Source: a bacterium (GTDB lineage Bacteria > Zhuqueibacterota > Zhuqueibacteria > Zhuqueibacterales > Zhuqueibacteraceae). From it: a DNA stretch of 64,000 nucleotides. Shown in pieces: positions 56,221-64,000 of the stretch. Each line of letters starts with the position of its first letter. Within the stretch, counting starts at the first letter, position 1. A program made the translations under genes and the position numbers. The notes under the pieces were generated by a model that had not been told where the DNA came from, searched no databases, and saw only the letters and a list, made by a program, of their open reading frames with translations. The stretch spans positions 124,001-188,000 of the forward strand of contig JAKLJX010000011.1 of NCBI GenBank assembly GCA_023150945.1, written 5' to 3'.

Positions 56221-57338
56221 GTATGTATACAAAAAAGAAACTCATTGCAGCCGCCATCGTTTTCTTGCTTGCAGGAGAAGCTTGGGCCAACGTTATTCGC
56301 GTTCCACAGGATTATTCCAATATCCAGTCCGCCATAGAAGCTGCCGTTGTCGGCGACACCATTTTGGTCTCAGCCGGAATTTATCGTGAAAATATCGATT
56401 TTGTAGGGAAGGATATTGTACTCGGCTCTCTCTTCTTGACAACGAAAGACAAGAGATACCTCCAAACTACCGTAATCGACGCCGATAGCGGAAGCGTCGT
56501 TACTTTTGTTAATCGCGAGACTCAGAATGCGCTGCTTTGCGGATTTACTATCACCGGCGGCACAGGAACAGTGATCGATTCTACCCGCAGAGATTTCGTG
56601 GGTGGCGCCGGCATCTTAATTCGCGGCGCGAGCCCTGTGATAAGAAGCAATTTGATCACACGCAACTCCACATGGCCGGCATGTTTCGGGTTTGGCGGCG
56701 GGATCGCGATTATGGATTCATCCAATCCCCTCATTGTGAGGAATGCTATTACTGCAAACGATATCATTGGACCATGCGCACATTTACTGTATTTTGGAGG
56801 AGGAATTTGGATTGATTCAACTTCCAATCCTATGATCGGTGGGAGCTTGGAGAACGCTAATGATATTCACGCGAACAGTGCCGCTGATTGCATACAAATT
56901 TATTGCCAGGGCTCCGGCCGCCTCATCAATGCGCAACATAACTATTGGGGTGAATGCCCGCCCGGTGCTTTTGCAATTTGTTCTGATCGGAGTATAGACT
57001 TCACTCAGTGCCTGAACGTTCCAGTCGTGAAAGTTGACGAAGCTAACTTGGAAATCCCCTCCCAGTTTCAACTCCTGCAAAATTATCCCAACCCTTTCAC
57101 CCCCGAAACAACGATCAAATACACCCTTCCCAAGCCCACACTGGTGAAGCTTGTGATTTACGATATGCTCGGCCGGGAGGTGAAAACCTTGGTAAACGAG
57201 CTCCAGCAGCAAGGAGTCAAGTCTGTAGTTTGGGATGGCAAGAACAATCACGGGCAACCGTTGCCGAACGGCCTCTATCTTTACAGAATTGTTGCCGAGG
57301 GATTTACGCAGTCGTCAAAATCGATTCTGCTGAAATAG
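56217..57338 (+). CDS. Right-handed parallel beta-helix protein with C-terminal sorting domain
   Basis: A 373-residue exported protein. Signal peptide (LIAAAIVFLLAGEAWA) is followed by a pectate-lyase-like beta-helix: IRVPQDYSNIQSAIEAAVVGDTI, then repeats such as GGAGILIRGASPVIRSNLI, GGGIAIMDSSNPLIVRNAI and GGGIWIDSTSNP. These helices bind polysaccharide or are inert spacers; no catalytic residues can be assigned. The C terminus is a sorting domain (LLQNYPNPFTPETTIKYTL, YDMLGREVKTLVNEL, NGLYLYRI). Starts inside the stop of the protease gene. Its sorting domain closely resembles that of the neighbour, suggesting duplication of the tag. Confidence 0.85.
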   Translation: MSMYTKKKLIAAAIVFLLAGEAWANVIRVPQDYSNIQSAIEAAVVGDTILVSAGIYRENIDFVGKDIVLGSLFLTTKDKRYLQTTVIDADSGSVVTFVNRETQNALLCGFTITGGTGTVIDSTRRDFVGGAGILIRGASPVIRSNLITRNSTWPACFGFGGGIAIMDSSNPLIVRNAITANDIIGPCAHLLYFGGGIWIDSTSNPMIGGSLENANDIHANSAADCIQIYCQGSGRLINAQHNYWGECPPGAFAICSDRSIDFTQCLNVPVVKVDEANLEIPSQFQLLQNYPNPFTPETTIKYTLPKPTLVKLVIYDMLGREVKTLVNELQQQGVKSVVWDGKNNHGQPLPNGLYLYRIVAEGFTQSSKSILLK

Positions 57339-57395
57339 CACGGCGTGCGCACTCCGGCCATGTCCAACGCGCCCCGGAGGAACGAAGCGGCCGCC

Positions 57396-58889
57396 TCACT
57401 CCACCGGCAGGCGCGCCACGCGGAAGCCAATGAAACGGGAAAGTTGCTTGACGTGGGCATCGCGCGCGGTGCAGAGCAGGGCGCCGGCATCGTTGAAGGC
57501 CGCGCCGCCCCGCACCACGCGCTTTTCGGGTTTCTCGCTTTCCTTGGTCGCAGTCCATTCCCACACATTGCCGGCAAGATCGTGGATGCCCAACGGCGTG
57601 GCGCCCGCGGGATGCGCATCGACAGGCTGCAGCCGGCACAAATCATCCGCAAAGTTGGCATGCTCCGGTCGCGGCGATTCAAAGCCCCAGGGATAAGTGC
57701 GCTCACCGTTGCCCGCTGCCCACTCCCATTCCTCCTCCGCCGGCAGGCGAAAAACGAACTTGCCCAGCGCCGCGGTATTGGTGAGCTTCGCCACCATCGC
57801 GGTGAGCCAGGCGCAGTAGGCCTCGGCCTCCTCCCAATCCACGCCCACCACCGGCAAATGGTCGCCGGCAAAATCAGGCTGCTGCCACAGGCTGGGCGGC
57901 CGGTGGCCGGTGGCCTGCACAAAGGCGCGATAGCGCTGATTGGTCACCGGATATTTCGCGAGATGATAGAAATACAGCGGCGCCGGTTTTTTCGCGCCCT
58001 TCAACATCAGCGGCAGGCCGGGTGGGGAGAGCAGAATGTATTCGGCCTCCAGCTCCACGGGATTGCGGTAGAGCGCGGGCATGCGGGTTTCGGAAACCGC
58101 CCGCAGCGAGCGGTACTGCAGCAGGGCATAGTTGCGCAGCGCCACGGTGAAATGCGGGAACGCGAAGCGCACATTTTGCAGCAGGGCCTCGGCCTTGCAA
58201 GCAATGATGATCGACCCCGCCACTTTGGCGACGCTGTCGAGCCAGCGGCACATGCGCTCGCGCGGTTCACCCGCCGGGATTTCATCGAGGCCGTCGAAGA
58301 GTAGCAGCGCGCGGCCGCTCTTCAACGCCCGATGCAGGTATACGGTCTTCAGGCGCAAACCCAGGCCCGCCAACGCCCGGCGCAGCGCTTTGGGAAACGG
58401 CAGCGAGGTATCGATGAGCTTGAGCGGCAGGTAGATGGGAATGCGCGGTTTGCGAAAGCCCAGCTTGCGGTGCTCCTGCGGCGAGCTGGCGCGCAGGGCA
58501 AGTGCCTGCAAAAAGGTGGTCTTGCCCGAGCTGGCGCCGCCGGTGATGAGCAGCGCGCGCTTTTCCATCGCCAGCAATTGCATGATGCTTTCGATATCGT
58601 GCGCCTCGTGTTCATCCAGGCGCTTGGCGGTGGCGGGCTGGGCTTTCAGGATGTAGAAGGAAACTTGCTGGCCGTAGCCGTGGCGTTGAAGGTGGCCGAA
58701 TTCCTGGTGGAATTTTTTCAGGTATTGGGTGTAGGCACTCCAGGGCGGTCCGATCTGCCAGTCTTCGCGGGTTTTCCAGCTTTGCCGCGCCAGATAGAGC
58801 ACGAACACCAAAATCGCCGTGTAGCCGACTTCCGGAAACATGCTCCCCAGAATCTCAAGCCAGTCGCTGTAGTGTTCGAAAGCCGCCAT
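57396..58889 (-). CDS. Membrane NACHT-NTPase / formylglycine-enzyme-like (SUMF1) fusion
   Basis: A 497-residue fusion. One membrane segment (about residues 20-35) is followed by a NACHT/STAND-type NTPase: Walker A GGASSGKT (117-124), Walker B LLLFDGLDE (195-203). From about residue 300 a formylglycine-generating-enzyme/SUMF1-like domain follows (KYPVTNQRYRAF, PVVGVDWEEAEAYCAWL, FRLPAEEEWEWAA, HDLAGNVWEWT, RFIGFRVAR). Only part of the FGE active-site cysteines is visible (LLCTARD), so enzymatic formylglycine formation is unlikely; many SUMF domains are binding modules (e.g. in diversity elements). No reverse transcriptase or partner is adjacent. Confidence 0.85.
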   Translation of the reverse strand: MAAFEHYSDWLEILGSMFPEVGYTAILVFVLYLARQSWKTREDWQIGPPWSAYTQYLKKFHQEFGHLQRHGYGQQVSFYILKAQPATAKRLDEHEAHDIESIMQLLAMEKRALLITGGASSGKTTFLQALALRASSPQEHRKLGFRKPRIPIYLPLKLIDTSLPFPKALRRALAGLGLRLKTVYLHRALKSGRALLLFDGLDEIPAGEPRERMCRWLDSVAKVAGSIIIACKAEALLQNVRFAFPHFTVALRNYALLQYRSLRAVSETRMPALYRNPVELEAEYILLSPPGLPLMLKGAKKPAPLYFYHLAKYPVTNQRYRAFVQATGHRPPSLWQQPDFAGDHLPVVGVDWEEAEAYCAWLTAMVAKLTNTAALGKFVFRLPAEEEWEWAAGNGERTYPWGFESPRPEHANFADDLCRLQPVDAHPAGATPLGIHDLAGNVWEWTATKESEKPEKRVVRGGAAFNDAGALLCTARDAHVKQLSRFIGFRVARLPVE

Positions 58890-59024
58890 GCCTCGTCCTG
58901 ATGATGGAGATTCAATTGTGTCAGGATAGTACCAGCAAAGCGGGCGGTTGCGGCAGGCGGGCTTGCGGCAAATTCGGGCAGCACGGCCGGCGGGCCGGGG
59001 ATAAGCGGGTGGAGCGAAAGACGC

Positions 59025-59222
59025 TTACGCCGCGCCGTCAGCAGGCGGCTGTTTGCGAAACGGCCAGGTGAGATAAAGGCCGCGCACCACCAGCAGCACA
59101 CCCAACGCCACGTAAATCCAGCGAGGCAGGCCGGTGTCACGCTGCAGCAGGCGGAAGCTGCCTTCGGCAATGACCAACAATCCCAGAACCAACATGGCGA
59201 AACCCCAGAGACGCATGGGCAT
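59025..59222 (-). CDS. Small two-helix membrane protein
   Basis: A 65-residue protein with two hydrophobic segments (LWGFAMLVLGLLVIAEG and WIYVALGVLLVVRGLYLTWPF) separated by a short polar loop. GGAGA precedes the ATG at 59222. No family is recognised. It stands alone between the NACHT fusion and hemW, with gaps of about 135 and 206 bases. Length and coding pattern make it likely but unproven. Confidence 0.6.
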   Translation of the reverse strand: MPMRLWGFAMLVLGLLVIAEGSFRLLQRDTGLPRWIYVALGVLLVVRGLYLTWPFRKQPPADGAA

Positions 59223-59428
59223 GGCAGGGTCTCCTGGTGGAGGGTGAGCGGCGGGCAGGAACGGACTCTGTGATTCTCGTTCCTGAAGCGAGTATGAAAA
59301 ACGCCGCATGACTCTGCGGCGGTAGCTCTCATATACAACAGGCGAAGGTCAATGGCAATGCGGCTAGACGTTTTTCGTTGGCGAGGGTTTGTGTTTGCCG
59401 CTAACTTATTTGACCGTTTCCCCACCCC

Positions 59429-60571
59429 TCACCCCGCCAGCCGGCCGCAGATTTCATCACAAAGAAACACGCCTTCGCGGCTCAATCGCAAATACTCGCC
59501 CTCGTGGATCACCAAACCCTGCGCTTCCAGCCGGCGCAACTCGCCGTTGAATGCCTGCGCCAGCGGCATCTTGAATTTCTGCGAAAACTCGGCCAGCGGA
59601 ATGCCGCGGCGCTGACGCAATCCCAAAAACGCAAACTCGAACATGCGCTGCTGCAGGGTGAGTTTCTCCTCGCCCTCCTCGGCCAGCTTGCCCTGGGCCA
59701 AGCGCTCGAGATATTTGCGCAAATTGGCCACGTTCCAAAAGCGCCGCTTGCCGTCGAACGAATGCGCCGAAGCGCCGAGTCCCAAATAGGGGCTGCCGTC
59801 CCAATACTTGAGATTGTGGCGCGCGGCAAAACCGGGCTTGGCAAAGTTGGAAATCTCATAATGCCGGTAGCCGTGCTGCTCGAGGAAGCCGATGGTGAAG
59901 GCAAAAAACTCGCGTTCTTCTTCCGGCGTCAGCGGTTTAAGCTCGCCGCGTTGAATCGCGGCATGAATCGGCGTGCCGGGTTCGATGGTGAGATTGTAAG
60001 CGGAGAGATGATCCGGCGCCAGCGCCACTGCCTGCTGCAGCGTTTGCTGCCAGTGCGCCAGAGTTTGATTCGGCAGCGCGAACATGAAGTCGAGATTGAG
60101 ATTCTCGAAGCCGGCGTAGCGCGCGTTTTGCGCCGCCACCAGCGCCTGCTGCGGCGAGTGGACGCGCTCCAGCAGCGTCAATTCCGCCGCGTCAAACGAC
60201 TGCACGCCCAGGCTCAAGCGATTGACCCCCACGGCGCGATACTTTGCCATCTGCGTGCCGTCAATCGTGCCGGGATTGGCCTCCAGCGTCACTTCGACGC
60301 GTTCGGCGAAACGAAGCTGCGCAAAACAACTGTCGAGAATTTCGGCAATCTGTTGGGGCGAGAGCAGGGAGGGGGTACCGCCGCCGAAGAAGAGGGTGGC
60401 AAAGCGCTGGCGCTGCCAAAACGGCTCCGCGGCGCGCAGCGCCAGCTCGCGTTGCAGCGCGGCAAGATAGTCAGGTATTCGCCCGCGGCTGCCGGCGAGG
60501 GTGTAGAAATCGCAATAGCGGCAACGCTTTTCGCAAAACGGAATGTGAATGTAAAGGCCGGCTTCCGCCAT
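59429..60571 (-). CDS. hemW: HemW-like radical SAM heme chaperone
   Basis: A 380-residue radical SAM protein of the HemN/HemW group. The start at 60571 places the cluster motif CEKRCRYCDFY at residues 13-22 (Cys13, Cys17, Cys20). YIHIPFCEKRCRYCDF with the extra Cys-free HemW variant, then LFFGGGTPSLL, VTLEANPG, GVNRLSLGVQSF, NLDFMFALPNQT and HYEISNFAKPG are all family-typical. HemW inserts heme into respiratory proteins rather than oxidising coproporphyrinogen. It starts 5 bases after the stop of lepB, so both are one operon. Confidence 0.9.
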   Translation of the reverse strand: MAEAGLYIHIPFCEKRCRYCDFYTLAGSRGRIPDYLAALQRELALRAAEPFWQRQRFATLFFGGGTPSLLSPQQIAEILDSCFAQLRFAERVEVTLEANPGTIDGTQMAKYRAVGVNRLSLGVQSFDAAELTLLERVHSPQQALVAAQNARYAGFENLNLDFMFALPNQTLAHWQQTLQQAVALAPDHLSAYNLTIEPGTPIHAAIQRGELKPLTPEEEREFFAFTIGFLEQHGYRHYEISNFAKPGFAARHNLKYWDGSPYLGLGASAHSFDGKRRFWNVANLRKYLERLAQGKLAEEGEEKLTLQQRMFEFAFLGLRQRRGIPLAEFSQKFKMPLAQAFNGELRRLEAQGLVIHEGEYLRLSREGVFLCDEICGRLAG

Positions 60572-60576
60572 GGCAG

Positions 60577-61350
60577 TTATTTGATGGAATTTCCGATGCG
60601 GCCCCAGCGAATGTTCTTGAGCCAGGTGAGCCAGGGCTTGTCGGTGTCGAGCGAGAAGTAGATCACCAGCGCCTGCCCCACGACGTTTTCGCGCGGCAGG
60701 CAATCCCAGTAGCGGCTGTCTTGACTGTTGTCGCGGTTGTCGCCCATCATGAAGAACTGGCCGGGCGGCACGATGATCGGGCCGTAGTTGTCGTTGGCCT
60801 CGTTGCGGTCGGCATAGTGCCGGATGGTGTAGCTCTGGCCGGCAGGCGTGGTGATGCGGTAGTAACGCACGCTGTGATTTTCCGCGGCGTCATATTCTTC
60901 TTTGAGAAAAACCCTTTCCCCTTCCGGCCGGTTGTCGATGTAAACCACGCCCGCGCGCACCTCGACGGTTTGCCCGCCCACGGCGATGCAGCGCTTGATA
61001 TAGTCGAGCATGGGATCGCGCGGATACTTGAACACCACGATGTCGCCGGCTTGCGGTTCGCGCAGGGAGGGCAAACGCCACACCGGAAACGTGATGTCGG
61101 TGAACGGGATGCCGTCGGGCGTGCGCGCGCCGTAGATGAATTTGTTGACCAGCAGAAAGTCGCCGACGAGCAGGGTATCCTTCATCGAGCCGGTGGGAAT
61201 GCGAAACGCCTGCACCACGAAGGTGCGCAGCAGCAATGCGAAGAAGAGCGCGACCAGAATCGCCTCGGTGTATTCCCGCGGCTTGCTCTTGGTGGGATGT
61301 TCCGGCGTCTCGCCTTTGGGCTTGGTCATTTTCAGGGTTGCTTGGGGCAT
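60577..61350 (-). CDS. lepB: Signal peptidase I
   Basis: A 257-residue membrane serine protease that removes signal peptides at the outer face of the inner membrane. One N-terminal membrane helix (AILVALFFALLLRTFVVQAF) is followed by the catalytic Ser55 in IPTGSMKDTL and catalytic Lys120 in DYIKRCIAVGG. Boxes D and E appear as FFMMGDNRDNSQDSRYWD. The ATG at 61350 is preferred over the in-frame ATG at 61395. It shares the minus-strand unit with lepA upstream and hemW downstream. Confidence 0.93.
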   Translation of the reverse strand: MPQATLKMTKPKGETPEHPTKSKPREYTEAILVALFFALLLRTFVVQAFRIPTGSMKDTLLVGDFLLVNKFIYGARTPDGIPFTDITFPVWRLPSLREPQAGDIVVFKYPRDPMLDYIKRCIAVGGQTVEVRAGVVYIDNRPEGERVFLKEEYDAAENHSVRYYRITTPAGQSYTIRHYADRNEANDNYGPIIVPPGQFFMMGDNRDNSQDSRYWDCLPRENVVGQALVIYFSLDTDKPWLTWLKNIRWGRIGNSIK

Positions 61351-61492
61351 AGTGTTGACTACCTTGGAGCTTGATAAGTCCCGCGAGGGATGCAATGATA
61401 ATTTCTCAGAGATTCATTTCCGCGAAGCATCCGGAAAGACTGTGCGTGCCGCCGAAGCCTGAGCGGCTGCGCCCGGCCAACGGCGCGGCAGG

Positions 61493-63289
<1,797 letters not shown>

Positions 63290-63499
63290 AAATTTCCGGA
63301 TTATCCCATAGCGCAGTCTGCCCGACTGCCAATGAACCAAGCTGGAAAAAACTTCGCAGTCGCGCCGGTCTTTCCAGAGTCATACGATGATTTGATCCCC
63401 CAACCCGCCTGCGAACGGCATCGTCCTCCTGATCGCGTTGGGGAGCGGCAATCTATCAAATTTTGTGAAAAGAGACAACAGAAAATCCAGCGGCGGGTT

Positions 63500-64000
63500 T
63501 CAACGCACCACCAGCTTGAACCCCCGGCCGTGGACGTTGAGGATGGCGAGATTCGGATCCGCGCTGAGATACTTGCGCAATTTGGAAATGTACACGTCCA
63601 TGCTGCGGCCGTTGAAGTAACTGTCCTCGCCCCAAATCAACCGCAGTGCCGTTTCCCGCTCCAGCACCTCGTTGCGGTGCAGGCACAACAGGCGCAGCAG
63701 CGCCGACTCCTTCTGCGTGAGCTTGTGCTGCCGGCCGTCGAGCTCCAGCGTTTGGCTCACGCTGTCAAAATTGCAGCGGCCGAGGGTGAAGCGATCGTTC
63801 GGCGGTGCGGCCGGGCCGGGGGCGGCGCGTTTCAGCACGGCTTGGATGCGCAACACCAGCTCTTCCAGGCTGAACGGCTTGGTGATATAGTCATCACAGC
63901 CGAGTTTGAAGCCGGTGATCTTGTCTTCCTTGAGCGATTTGGCGGTGAGAAAGATGAGGGGCGTGCGCTGATCGCGCTGGCGCAACTCGGCGGCGAAGGT
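63500..64000 (-). CDS. OmpR-family response regulator (N terminus beyond window)
   Basis: 166 codons of the C-terminal part of a two-component response regulator; the frame continues past the right edge. The end of the receiver domain is visible (TPLIFLTAKSLKEDKI, GCDDYITKPF with conserved Lys), but the phospho-acceptor Asp is outside. The OmpR/PhoB winged-helix domain follows: LTQKESALLRLLCLHRN, IWGEDSYFNGRSMDVYISKLRKYL, NVHGRGFKL. The partner kinase is not in the window. Confidence 0.9.
   Translation of the reverse strand, partial: TFAAELRQRDQRTPLIFLTAKSLKEDKITGFKLGCDDYITKPFSLEELVLRIQAVLKRAAPGPAAPPNDRFTLGRCNFDSVSQTLELDGRQHKLTQKESALLRLLCLHRNEVLERETALRLIWGEDSYFNGRSMDVYISKLRKYLSADPNLAILNVHGRGFKLVVR

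Overview
The window is a high-GC, gene-dense bacterial chromosome segment with long ORFs in strict codon bias. Four proteins carry a FlgD-like C-terminal sorting domain built on 'YPNP' plus '[GR]xxxVxxLV' elements (the type IX secretion cargo signature). Other hallmarks are a capsule-type Wzi barrel, heptose-phosphate enzymes and many TPR/Ig-like surface proteins. This points to a Gram-negative member of the FCB superphylum, most plausibly an uncultured lineage such as KSB1/Calditrichota. That placement is inferred from protein style only. No rRNA or tRNA was recognised.

Layout. 1-8526: two AlkP-superfamily phosphodiesterases (the first cut by the window edge), a DUF3604 surface hydrolase, an FkbM methyltransferase and a GH-A clan glycosidase-like lipoprotein. 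8793-18522: surface polysaccharide locus with a duplicated [polyprenyl-phosphate sugar transferase + GT4 glycosyltransferase] module, a methyltransferase, Wzi, and gmhA-gmhB ended by a clear terminator. 18671-30883: mixed housekeeping and accessory genes (M28 peptidase, YiiX-like cysteine hydrolase, guanylate/adenylate cyclase, modAB without modC, SRPBCC protein, sodium:solute symporter, sigma-54 activator). 30921-39528 (minus): three-gene unit of a small envelope protein, a 1698-residue secreted Ig-repeat protein and a TPR-transmembrane-Ser/Thr kinase whose start overlaps the giant gene's stop. 39917-42271: comEC.

42272-45613 is the most unusual stretch. An AT-rich island with a consensus sigma-70 promoter precedes a three-gene cassette: a small staphylococcal-nuclease-fold protein, a single-TRD HsdS and an HsdM homologue. 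By eye the HsdM has lost both the SAM-binding loop (DPxCGxG reads DPVCGAAR) and the catalytic Asn (NPPF reads HPPF). The nuclease-fold protein also lacks the expected catalytic Glu and Arg, and no HsdR is present. It looks like a restriction-modification scaffold converted to a non-methylating DNA-binding system.

45770-51700 (minus): an envelope-stress module (DUF4178, lipoprotein, DUF350, membrane spermidine synthase, J-domain protein, YbjN-like protein, PspA), interrupted by a MITE-like repeat. 52666-57338: an AraC-type regulator followed by three visibly lower-GC secreted proteins (S74 chaperone protein, trypsin-like protease and beta-helix protein, the last two with sorting domains). 57396-64000 (minus): a membrane NACHT-formylglycine-enzyme-like fusion, a small membrane protein, hemW, lepB, lepA and the C-terminal part of an OmpR-type response regulator cut by the window edge.
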